This document shows positions 11,171 through 23,759 of a DNA stretch of 57,500 bases, in pieces; the first letter of the stretch is position 1; each line of letters starts with the position of its first letter. Made by a program: the position numbers and the translations under genes. Under the pieces are notes generated by a model. That model did no database searches. It had not been told where the DNA came from and saw only the letters and a list, made by a program, of their open reading frames with translations. Source of the stretch: Chromera velia. Taxonomy: Eukaryota > Sar > Chromeraceae. The DNA lies in contig JAHBMJ010005938.1 of assembly GCA_018398765.1 (NCBI GenBank), forward strand, positions 1-57,500, read 5' to 3'.

Positions 11171-14100
11171 TTCGGAAAGTACACACTTATTGATTGGTCA
11201 GTGGGCGTTTGGTTCAGTTTGAGGTGAACTGGGAAGAGAGGAGAAGAGAAGAAAGAATGGGGGGGGGGCTTGAGAGAAAGTTTCAGGGGAATCGTGAAGA
11301 GAAGAGAGCGAAACAGAAGCTAAGTTGCTCGCGCTAAAGGTGAAAAGAGCATGCATGTTTGGTCGCGCTGACCCTCTACGGTAATTGGGCATGCTTCGTG
11401 AGCCTCAGTCTCCATGTTCGGCCCTTGCCGACGTTGGCGCTGCTCTGCATGCATCTGGGGTATGCGTGCGGGCATGCTTCATAAGTCTTCGCGTTCCGCC
11501 CTTACCGACTGTTACACTGGTACTTCCGGTATCGTTGTTTGGAGGGTTTTAGTGTGTACGTCATTCTACAAAAAAGGTATAAGAGTGAAGAAAAACCAAA
11601 AAAAGGAGGGGTAAAGAGTGCACGAACTCCAGAATTTTTCGAGGGCCGCACGTGATTGTGAACTTGGCGAAACAGGTGACTGTAAGGTGTGAACATGGCG
11701 GAACAGGTAGGTGTGAGGTGACTGCAAGTACATGACTGTGTAATTACCAGTATGAGACTCAGTAACTGCGTGAGCTTCACCAATGAATGTGAGTGTCAGT
11801 ATATACATGGGAGTGTGTGTGTGTGTCTGTGGCACTGCGAGAGTGCAACCTCATTTTGATCCCCTTGACAACGTTAGTGCTTCTCTGTATCTCTGGCAAG
11901 TGAGCATGCTGAATGAATCCTCGCATAAACGTGGAGTTGCCGATGCTGCTATGATCATGCTGGACCATTGCTGGTGCTACTGATACCGTTTTGTGTATCC
12001 ATTTTTCAGTATGTGCATTGTTTTGCAAAGCTAGAACTTAGCCTGGAAGCAAAAATATGAGGGGAAACGAGGAGTGCATGTCACTGCATGAAGAATGCGC
12101 GCGGGCTCTGAAGTTTTTCAAGTACCGTATGCAGCATAGTTTATGAGTCAGAGTCTTTAAATAAATTATGACTATGGAGTAGTCATTCTTCCGAGTTGAG
12201 CACACTGCTAGGCATGCTGAGCAATCATTAATTTTGCTTCAGTTTTCGTCTACATACATTCTAGTATATATTCTGCTTGGATTGTTATACGTACGTATTT
12301 CGGCTAAATAATCTCAGTGTGGTCACTGGTCACCTCACACTGCACACATGTTTTACTAACATGTTTTACCTAATAGTATGTACATCATTACCTATGCTAC
12401 TTATAGTATATAGTGATTCATTCTGACTAGCATTACAACTAGCATTATAATCCATAACTTGTTTTGCATACAGATGATTACTACGTTAATCCGTTCGGGT
12501 TATCCAAAAACGTGATTGTTTTTGTTGTTGGTAGCCGATTTATAAGAATTAGTGTGAATCCATTACATAATGGCGTTAGGTGTAATGTAAGAATAGAGGA
12601 ACAATCTGAATAATTACCGTAAAATTAGTTACAAAAAAAATGTAACTTTATGTTTTCTTGAAATGGGTCTATATCTTATGTTAAAAACGTAACTTTAAGA
12701 TTTTACTAGAGATTTTAAGGCCTATATAGTCCCTCGCGCGCGGCTTTCATTGCGCGCGCGTCAATAGCGGCACATATACGTGCATGGACATGCACGCAGC
12801 CGCGATTCATACATGCATTGTTAAATTAATTATCGATCGATATAATTAATTGCATGCCTCTCAATTGATTGCAAGAGACTTCACTTCAGTGACTTCATGA
12901 CCTTGACTTCACTTGACTTAACTTCACTGAAGAGGAGGGGGGAGAGGAGCTGGGCCATTAAGAGGGGGGAGAGGTCCGAAAGGGGCTAGGAAGCAGATCG
13001 AGGGGGTAAGGGACTTCAAAACACTGCTGGCAGGGGAAGAGGAAGATAAGAGGAAGGATAGATTAAGACTACTACATCAGTCTGGAGATTTATTGAATCA
13101 GATCGACGACAAAACTTGAAAACGCCTGTTATATCCCGCTATCATTGCTACCACACGACTTCAGCATATATTTAAGCTTCGAATGCATGAATCGAATGAG
13201 CCCTCAATTGCTACCATAAGAATGATTGATTAGGCTCGGTTAAATTTAAACATTATATAAATAACGATTGCTGCATCAAATCCGTATTTTTAAATTAATT
13301 ATGAATCAGTTTACAAATTATCAGTTGATGCAACTTTGTAGTTAACGCTAGTTATTCATGTGCCGTCATATGTTTTCCTACCTACTTATAAGGATATAAG
13401 GATAACTTTGCATAACTTACGCCCTTAACCATAACACTTACATTTCAGCTTATATTACGTACCACATAAAACATAATATGGCCCTTCGAGCCATGTATAT
13501 ATAATTAAGTTATATTCTAAAGTTATATTAGTTATAGCTAATGCCACTATATAGAATCCATCATAGACTATGGCATATAACTTGAAGACTAGCTTAAAGA
13601 ATTGACATGTTTTACTTATAGTCTTTTAGATTGAAGTAGTCTTCAGTATGCTGACACATGCTGACACGGTTTTATGGTCGCTTGTTTCTAAGAAGACTGA
13701 TTGACAAGAGCCACTTTTCTAAAGCACGGAACAACTCAGTCAATTGCATCTTTCTAATTAGACACCAACACGGATGAATGCACTGATTAATCAAATTATG
13801 TTGCATCCGTGAGCACACGTACTTTGTTTTCGCTTCTGGCGTCTCCGTGAACGACCATATAAATCGAAGTATTGACGCACGCAAACAAACATAAAGATGA
13901 ATACAAACACAAACATGAACATACGGTTACATATCCACACACCTACACCTACACACATACATACAAATATACATACATACTCATACATACACAAACACAC
14001 AGACACACACCCCGACATAGAGAAAAAAAGAAAATGATAAGCAGACAGAAAGGCAGGCAAACAGAGACATCATCAAACAAGCAAATCATGTACATCATAA

Positions 14101-14593
14101 TGTGATACCCATAGCATTTCCCCTTTCGTGCATGTCAGCATGATGTCAGCATGTACATAAGTTTAAGTTGAACTGCCAACGCATGACTTTCATTTAATCT
14201 AACATTTAATAAAACACTTTTGATTGATGCATAAATTAAACTACAATGATTACCATACTTGCCAATCAAGTATATAAGTTTGTTTTTTTATGAACAATAT
14301 TTTTAGGTATGTGTGCTACATGTTTAAACATACATAATATTACTATTGTCACGTAATAAATAGTATTGGTAGCTCCCCAGCTTTAACCATCTCACTAAAT
14401 TTATTTTGCATGTAAATAAGTTTGAAAATAAGTATTCGTCTTGAGCCTGTTTGCTAGAAATTAGTTCATTAATTCAACTTGCCTTGCCTGTGTTGACTAG
14501 TGTTGACTTGCCGAATGCTAAAAGCCTATTCATAGGCCATGCAAAGGCGATTATTAACGTATGATATAATGATGATGATGATAAGACTTGCAG
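11171..14593. other. Long AT-rich spacer
   Basis: About 3.4 kb with no supported gene. Composition falls sharply from the GC-rich transporter exon to AT-rich sequence with many ATGCAT and TTAATTAA words. A CG-rich island (CGCGCGCG motifs) sits at 12735-12765, and microsatellite-like CA/TA sequence at 13875-14010. I looked for terminal inverted repeats here and found none convincing. Confidence 0.6.
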
Positions 14594-15316
14594 GGTATTT
14601 GACTAACTTAAAACATATTGACCTCAAGATGCCCGTAGGTGCCTGGTCGGCTTTAATAAATGGTGATTGTCCTTCAGAATCTTCTATGATACACGCACAA
14701 AAATTGATTGGGTCGACCGGATTGGAAGAATTTGTAACTGTCAATCCAACTATTAAGAGAAGGAAAAAAGTCACCAAGGTTGGCTATCTCTTTTTCTTAA
14801 GAGCAGTGATCAACCGGGAAGTTGATGAATGGATTGATGCTTGTCTAGAAAGGGCCGCTTCATGGGGGGCGGTTTTGCAGTGTGGCAGAGACGTCAGACC
14901 GAATGTGTTCCAAACGTCTTATCCTACTGCCCAACGTTCGTCTCTCCTCTAGCTTCTTTTCCTCTACTTTTCCCTCATCCCCTTCGCCCCCCCGTTTTGT
15001 TTCCTTTCCTCGCGCTGCGATCTGGTCCTCAGGCCTTTTTTCAGCCTTGCTGTATATGTTGCTCAGTGGTTGCCCCCATGTACCTTACAGAGGGCTGGAA
15101 GACGCGGTTTGCCCTGCATGTGGAGGCAAAGCAGACGATCTGCTGCACCGACTGACTGAATATACAGAAACAAGAGCAGATCGAGAGGCTCTGAATGCAA
15201 TTGTAACTGAAATTGAAGCCAAATTAGACAGAGCCCAAGAAAGAGAGAAAAAGTGGTTGCTATTAAAAGACTCCATCCCTCTAAAACACGCAACGCAAAG
15301 CGAATTATTGGCATGA
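14594..15316 (+). CDS. Doubtful two-exon hypothetical gene
   Basis: A first open segment follows a possible acceptor (cttgcag at 14593) and runs to about 14870, encoding a mixed-composition stretch (for example GAWSALINGDCPSESSM and REVDEWIDACLERAASWG). A pyrimidine-rich stretch ending in GTTGCTCAG at 15066 could be an intron end. It is followed by an open frame to 15316 with a CPACGG pair and a charged, helix-like tail (EIEAKLDRAQEREKKW). I recognise no family, and the donor between the two parts is uncertain (gttttg near 14873). It sits alone in AT-rich DNA. It could be a small gene or a decayed fragment; the CPxCG is vaguely like zinc knuckles of reverse transcriptases, but nothing else supports that. 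Confidence 0.3.
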
Positions 15317-16309
15317 ATGAAGGTCACCCTGGCACTCAGAAACTCACCCATACCGGCCCTGCGACTCTTGCAAAACATCTGTCTGCACCTTCCATTGTAA
15401 GGCCTGCAATTCGATACATATGATGGTTACTTACCCCTCTGCCCGTCTCACCTTTTGAATGTTCTTTTTCCATCTCTCAAGTACATCTCCCGTCCGCCCT
15501 CTTCACCCGTCTTCCTGTTTGCCTCTACTGCCTGAGAGTCTCTGTTGCAGTCGTCACACTCCTCCCACAGAAGGGAAACAACATCAGCGATTGAGAAAGC
15601 ATCTTCTAGATGCAGGGTGTTTAGAGTTGCGAGAATGAAGCCCCCTCCCGTTGTATAATGCAAGTCTGGCAAAGGGGTAATAAAGCATTATTCTAAACTC
15701 ATGCACTGCATGATAGCCTATAGACCGATTAATAATAATGATTAATAATGATGATGCTAGTTATGATGATGATGTGTTACTATTTTTCTAGCTATTTTTT
15801 GATCAAAATCCTAGTCAAAATCTAAAGTAAGTTTAAAAAGTTACTTTAAGTAAATTTTTTTGACACTAGCATTATTAAAAACTTACATATCTTTGTTAGA
15901 TTTTGTTACTCTAAATATTATAAGTAAATATTTGCAACTTAAAGTTAGTAAATATCACTAGTAAAGTTTCTATGTAAACTTGAAAATTTTTTTTACAAGA
16001 ATGTTTTTGAATATGATCAATCAATCATATTAAATCAAACTTTAATCATAAAAACAGTATTAAAAAAATTAAAAACTAATAACTCTAAGAAATGAGGCAA
16101 ACGACTAAATATGTAAGAAAAGAATAGTAGTTGCATACATAATTTAAATGAAAGCCGGAAGTTCAGACTGAGTGAATTCTAGAGTGAATTGACTAATATT
16201 CTATACTTAACACATTCATGTATATTTGACAGGTACAAACAACGTTTTGTGTAGTTTTATGAAACTGTTTTCTATATCGCAATACTCTAGACGTTTGCTG
16301 CCGCCATTG
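15317..16309. other. AT-rich spacer
   Basis: No coding signal. It is strongly AT-rich from 15690 to 16220, with repeated ATGATGATG near 15740 and many TTTAAA/AAGTAA words. The 3' UTR of the minus-strand FAM184-like gene (stop at 16310) should lie in its right-hand part. Confidence 0.6.
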
Positions 16310-17080
16310 TTATCGCCTGCCAAAGCCGTCTGCAGGAAGACAAAAACACAAAAGAACATAAGAAGCACATACTGAAGGGAAAGGGCAGAATACAGTGACG
16401 CATCCAGGCTGTGAGCAACATGAGATGCAACCAGCAGCAAACTCTGCATGGCTTCTTTCAACCAAGTGAGAGGAAAGGCTATTGTTTCAATTGAAAGAGA
16501 GAAAAAGGCTCCATTCAACGAAGTGAGAGAAAAAGACGAAGAGAGAAAATGCGCCATCAAACGAAAAAGCAAACCAACAATGAAGCCGGCATTCAAACAA
16601 ACAGAGAAGAAAAGCAAGCAAGAAAGAAAGAAAGAAAAAAAGAAAGAAAGAAAGAAAGAAAAAAAAAGGGAGAGGGAAGGAAGGAAGGCAGGAAGGAAGG
16701 AAGGAAGGAAGGAAGGGAAGGAAGGAAGGAGGGAAGGAAGGAAGGAAGGAAGGGAAGGAAGGGAAGGAAGAAAGGAAGGAAGGAAGGAAGGAGGGAAGGA
16801 AGGAGAGAAGGAAGGAGAGAAGGAAGGAGAGAAGGAGGGAAGGAAGGAAGGAAGGAGGGAAGGAAGGAAGGAAGGAAGGAAGGAAGGAGGGAAGGAAGGA
16901 AGGAAGGAAGGAAGGAAGGAAGGAGAAAGGGTAAAAAAAACGCAAATCCGGATATGGAAAATTCCATGACATTCAATTCTACATCGTCGGAACGCCTCAC
17001 TGACCGACTGGCTGAGTGAATGATTGTATGATTGCATGATCTGATGACTGACTGACTTACCGACTGACTGACTGACACAC

Positions 17081-17131
<51 letters not shown>

Positions 17132-17411
17132 CGACTGACTGACTGACCGAGATGTAACGCTCCTCCCTGCCCTTGCCCATGCAGACCCATGCCTATTCCC
17201 ATTCCCCCATTGCCCCCTCCATTCACGATCAATCGCGTCTTGGCTCCCCCAGTTCTCTCTCTGGATCTCTCCAGCGGATTCAACACACCCACGGCCGGCG
17301 TGTGGCCCCCAGAGGACGCAAACACTTTGTTGAAGTTCGTCTCTCTGCATACACACAAAGAAAGACCCAAATTCAGAAATTCTTGTGGAATTCTTGTGCT
17401 AACCTGCCGCT

Positions 17412-17458
<47 letters not shown>

Positions 17459-18965
17459 AGAGAGAGAGGAAGCGGCGGGTAGACAAACAGACGGGCCGAC
17501 GGAGGTCTCCAAAAAATATTCAATGAAAGAAAACATATGCAAATGGGCAAGCCGAAAACGACTCAATTCTTTTGTTTCACCACCTCACACAAGAGAAGCC
17601 CTTTTTCGCATCTTATCCCATCCTCTTACAGTTTCTTCCGTCTGACCTGTTTGCCAGTTCCAGTTTGCATGTCCTTACGTCTTCTTCCAATCTTCGCAAC
17701 GTTTCGTCCCTCTCCACGACGGTGGCAGAGAGCAGCCTCAACTTCTCGACGTCTTCCTGTCTAGAGGGCCGGGCGTCAAACGCTCTCTGGAGCTCTGTGT
17801 GCCTTCGGTCCTGCTCTTCCATCTGCTCGGCCACGCGGCGCCTCTCGAGGAGAAATTGATCGCTCATGCCGGAAATTTGACGCTGGTGAGAGGCCTGTAT
17901 GGACGGACAATCAAACAAGGGAGGGAAAAAGGCAAAACAAAGGGACGTACAAATAGATACACACACGTTCTTAGTCGGCATAACCATACGCTCTTTTTGT
18001 GCTGTGATTTATAAAGAACTTTGATGCATTTCTTAAGGGGCAAGCGGGCATTCAGGAAGGGCAGAAAGGAACCTAAGAAGACAGAAAGAAAAACGGGAAG
18101 ACATAGAAAAAAGAAAGTTCCATCTGTAGGCCTACATGCACTTTGTGCCTGCGTTCACATTCCGTTCTCTTTCGATCTTTGTTTTCTTTTGTGGACAAAA
18201 CGTGTATACCTACCCTCAACTCTGCCGTCTGCTGCTCGGAATGGAAATTTAATTCCTCCAATTGCCGCAGCTGCGCCTCTCTGGTCGTCTGGAGAGTCCT
18301 CTCTGCTTCCGCCCTCTCTTGTTCAAGTTTTGCCTTCAGAGAAGATTCGCGGTCTGATGCGGCGTCTGCCTCCTCTTGAAGTTGAAGGATCTGCGCGGCC
18401 TTTTGGTCGATCGCCTGCTCGCATTTATTTTCATACAGATATATAATTATTTCAGATGGAATAATCATTATACATATTTATAGAATTCTGTATGAAAATA
18501 AATGCATGGAGATGAAGGATCTGCGCGGCTTTTTGGTCGATCGCCTGCTCTTTCGGTCGTTCAAGTCAACACAACAGAAGGGGAGGAGGAAGGGGGGCAT
18601 CGTTTTCTTATGAACAGCAAATGACTGGCGATAAAAGCAAGAGGAAAGGAGGAAAAGTGAGCAAGCATGCTGAAAGAAAAAGTGAAAGAGAGAAGGAAGG
18701 ACAGAGAAACAGAGCATTCGGATTCCAGCAAACAAAGAAAAAGGACAGTGAGGAGATCAAACTGTTTGCTTCTTCAATTGGATGACTCTACGTAAGTAAC
18801 TGCTTCCATGCATCTACCCATGTTGGAAGGGAAAAGTGAAAGATGAAGACGAATCGAAAGAGGGAAAGAAGGAAAGGAAGAAAGGAACGAAGAAAAAACA
18901 AAAGAAGGGGGGAGGAAGAGAAAGACTCCGGGATCGAATACGCGTCCTCTCCTCGCCATTCAGGC

Positions 18966-18997
<32 letters not shown>

Positions 18998-21176
18998 AAA
19001 AAAAAAAGAACGAACGAAAGAACGAACGAACGAACGAAAGAAAGAAAGAAAGAAAGAACGAACGAACGAACGAAAGAAAGAAAGAAAGAAAGAGAGAAAG
19101 AGAGAAAGAAAGAACGAAAGAACGAAAGAACGAAAGAACGAAAGAACGAAAGAACGAAAGAAAGAAAGAAAGAAAGAAAGAAAGAAGGAAGGAAGGAAGG
19201 AAGGAAGGAAAGAAAGAAAGAAAGAAAGAAAGAGACTGACCCCCTCCAATTTTTCAATTGATTGGTCCAGTCTCGTCTTCTCTTCTTGGGCTTTTGCTTC
19301 TGCTTCTGTGGCCTCTTTTTGCATTTCCTGTGCACATCAGGGCAGTCGGGTCTCATTTCTGTTGCGTTGCGGTTCACTTGAGTTCATTCGAACGAACGTC
19401 AGGCCGAGACACTCACATGAGCACCGAAAATGTTCCGCCGATACCCCAGCCTATCCGACCGAAGAATTTCAAAAACAGATCCACACAGGCTTTCTTCAAA
19501 CAACACCGGTGCGTCTCTTGACCGAAGAGCAGACAAAGCAGAGGGGGCAATCAGAAAGCTAGAAAACATTGCGAGAACCCGAAGACAGCTAGGGAGTCTT
19601 CTTGCACCAAAACAGAACAACAATCGGCAGGCAATTTTCTGTCAAACCCTGTTTGAATTTGAATTCAGTCGAGCCTCGAAGTGCGGACAACGAGGGGGAG
19701 ATTGGACGAGAGAGAAAATCAACTTTCATAGACACAAAAAATGATCGGAGGATCCGTGGATGCACAAAAAAGCAGAAAAAGAGAAAAACAGAAACCACTG
19801 ACGAGAATTCTTTTGTCCAGGGCATCCTGACGTCTCCGTGCCGCAGCTTCTTGAACCTCCATTTCCTTCTGTCTCCTTTCCTCCTCTGCTTGTAATTTTT
19901 TTCGGTGGTCCTTCTCCAGAGCCGCTATACCCGCTTCCTTCTCTTTCTGGAACAACGCCCTCAAATCTGCCTCTGCTTGCTTGAGGGACGCCATGTGCTT
20001 CTTCTGAAGCTCATCTCTGCTGCGCGCTAACTCAGCGTCGTGCGCATCTTTGGCTGCTTGTAATCTGGAGTCCATCTCCCTTCTCTCGTGCTCCAGTCCT
20101 CTTCTCTCCCTTTCCCTCTCGGCCTCTGCCTTCTCTGCCTGTGACTTCAAAGACGTCGAAAGTGAAGCCTTCAAATCGTCGTGCTGTCTCTGCCAATCCC
20201 GAACCTGCATGATCAAGTTGCGACGCAAACAGACAAACAGACAAACAAACAAACAAACAAACAAACAAACAAAGAAAAGTTTACTTCGAGATCCGTTCTT
20301 TGCGGTCAGACCTCCATTTGATTTATGATACCCACACACACATATACACCCAGAAATAAACTTACCGTGTATTCCAAACAATAACCCTTCTACGCTTACC
20401 GTGTATTACTCTGACCCTTCTACGCATCAAATGAACAGGCCTGACTCGCGATCTGTCTTTCCTCAACTAAAGGGGGGCTGGCCTCTTGGATGCTCTCTGA
20501 GTGATGCAATCAATCAAAATTGGTCCGTCCGTCTTTTACAGAATGAATCATTCATTTCCTTCCTTCACCCGTTCACCTTTTCAAGTTGAATGTCCATTTT
20601 TACAAAAGTGAGACGACAAAAAAAAGAGAATTAAGTGCACGGCCTACCTCTCTGTCTCGCCTAAGTTGCAGTGCCTCCAACTTTTCTTTGGCCTCCCGTC
20701 TTTCCTCCCTTCTCTCCTCTTCCAAAATTTCGATCCGCTTCTCAAACCGGGTTCTCACTTTCTTCACCTCCTCTTGGGCAGACACGACGTCCGCCTGACT
20801 CGACTTCAGAGCCTCTGACTTTCGCAACTCTGCTTGCCGCCTCTCTTCATCATCTCTTTCGGTGGCCTGCTCTGCCGCCTCCAGGGATCGTTGAGCGTCT
20901 TCCAGGGAGACCGTCAGACGCGCAACCTCCCTCCGCAGAGAGGCGCATGTATTCTCTTCCTCTAGTCGGGATGACTCCAGAGCAGCCGCCGTGCTGCAAC
21001 GCAACAAAGAGAGAGAACACAGGATGGAGGGAGCACGCACACACAAAGACAGAGAGAGAGAGTGGAGGAGATACAGAGAAGAGCACAGTAATTCATTTTG
21101 AGAGTCACGATGCACCACAGCGGACAGCCGGAGGAAAATGATGAAACCAATCCCAAATTGAATCGTGAGCTGTCCA

Positions 21177-21215
<39 letters not shown>

Positions 21216-22181
21216 CACACACAAAACACGCACAACACACAGAGAAACATACCTACGCACAGCCATAAAATGGAACTTCATGTGCATCTACACACACATG
21301 TGCTCGCGCAATGTCCTGAAGCCCACAAACACATGCTGGCTCTTTCTTTCTCACCTTTCTGCTTTCTGTATTTCTTCCCGAAGCTTGGAGACGTCCGCCT
21401 CTCTTTGTGCGAGGGCAATCCGGGCCTGCAGCAGCATAAGTGAATGAATTCATTTTCATACAGAATGTATGTATGAATGGACGAATGAATAATTGAATGA
21501 ATGGCAATATTTCTCAGAGGGAATCCAAGCACACAATTATGGCCCCCTCAAAAGACGATCGCTATGCCCCAATCCGCATTCGAATTTTCCTGCGTCTGCC
21601 GGAACAACGAACAAAGGGAGAAAAAACGAAAATTCCTGACCCCCTCAGATCACCCTCCTTTCCCCACTCTTTCATGGAACACGCAAGAGGACGAAAGAGA
21701 GAGAGAGAGAGAGAGAGAGTACGCAGAGAGACGAACAAAGACAACGTCGTCATCTCGGAGATCAGACGATGGTTCTTGCCTACCTCCTGGAGATTTCTGT
21801 CGATACCTTCAGTTGCCTCTTTCAAAGCTTCGGCAGCTCTTTTTCTCTCTTCGTCCCTCGCCTCGTCTGCTGCTGTTGCGACCTTTTCCCTCCACTGCAG
21901 GAATCGGTCCACTCATCCATTCATCCATTCATCCATCCATCGGTCAAGGAAAAGAGAGAGAAGACGAACAGAGAGACAAAGAGAAGGCACGAAGTGATGC
22001 TGGGAAGGAACAAGGGAAGGAAGGAACATCTCGAGAACCGGAAAGAAGGAAGAAGGAAGAAGGAAGGACGGATGCAGCAGAGAGCTAGGAGATCATCAAC
22101 CCAACCACGCCATCCATCCGTTTCCCTTGCGACTCCTCCACCTTGGTCCCTTGCCCTCGAAGGACTTCGAAAGAAGGAAGG

Positions 22182-22215
<34 letters not shown>

Positions 22216-22495
22216 ATCTGCCTGCATCCCCCTTTTTGTCTCTGACACATGCATTCGTTCTCCGCAACTGTGCACAGCCCCCTCTTTTCTTCGTGATTCT
22301 TAACTTCTTGTTGTCTTCTTCAATGCTTTCTCCGCACGGTCGGCAAAAAAAGGACGACGTCAAAAAGCACTCTTGACGTCGGTGTCTCCCCATGCCGGAT
22401 CCTTCTGATTTAACAACCAAAACTCTCTTCGCTTATTCAATCCAGTGACTGTACACCCATTCAGGCCTGTACCCGCACAAACAAACAAACAAACA

Positions 22496-22526
<31 letters not shown>

Positions 22527-23377
22527 GAAGAAAGAGCACTACAAACCCAACGACAGATCGAAAGAACGGACCGCCTTCTCGAGTTCCTGTTGCTGTACGG
22601 AAGAGTCCAAAGCCGTCTCCAGCTGGGTCCTCAGCTCTTTCTCTCTCTCCTCTTTCATCTGCAGACACACAGACAGACAGACAGACAGACGCACAGAAAC
22701 CACAGATGAATCGAAGGATTTCAACAAGGAGGCATGCGCACAAAAGAAAGGGGGGAACAAAGGAACGAGGGACGGAGGGAAAGAAAGAAAGAAAGGAAGA
22801 AGAAAAAAGAAAAGAAACAACCAAACAACCAAAAAAAGGAAGAAAGGAAAGAAGGAAGGAAGGAACACGGGCTGACAGATTATATCGAGAGATGTGCAGG
22901 CAGGCAGACAGCCAGACAGTCAGACTGACAATAGGTTTGTGGAGTTCTTCAAACAAACAAAACCAAGACGAGAGAAAGAAGGGCTACAACAGGAGTCGCA
23001 AAGAAAGTCTGAAGTCTGCATGCAGCTGCAGCACAAAAAAACAGACGAGAGAGACCTGAAGAAGTTTTTCCCTTTCGGAGACGAGTTTCGACAGTGCTGT
23101 TTTTTCCTTCTCTGCCTCCTTCTCTCTGCACTCTGCAGTCTCCTTTGCCTCTTCCAGCTTCCTCATTTCCTGCCGTCTCTGCTGCTCTGACTCCGAAATA
23201 GAGCTACGGAGTCTCTCCGAGACCGTCCGCTCGGCCCTTAGCTCTTTCTCCAAGGAGGAGATCTTCGCAGTCGCCAGGGATGTGTCACCTGAAATGAAAT
23301 AAAGGAGAAAGTGGAAATCAATCACATTGCTAGGACTTCGTTTGTTTGATCCAAACAATCACACACACGCACACACG

Positions 23378-23424
<47 letters not shown>

Positions 23425-23454
23425 GGGGGGGGGGGGGGGGGGGGGGGGGGGAGA

Positions 23455-23485
<31 letters not shown>

Positions 23486-23705
23486 GCAGGGATGATCATA
23501 CAAAACTCATTAGAAAACCACAACAACCAATAACAAGCTGGTGCCTGTCTCTCATTTCTTTCCATTCAGAGTTTCATTCCACCACCCGACGATCCAAGGG
23601 CTCTCTCTGTGTCAACCATTCATTCAATCAATCAATCAATGAATCAATCAATGAATCAATCAATCAATCAACTACACGCACACAGGCACACACGCACACA
23701 CACAC

Positions 23706-23759
<54 letters not shown>

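Noticed and set aside
14594-15316. Reading the CPACGG region as a reverse-transcriptase zinc knuckle of a LINE
   Set aside because: Only one CxxC pair is present, no reverse transcriptase motifs occur nearby, and no poly-A tail or target duplication is visible.
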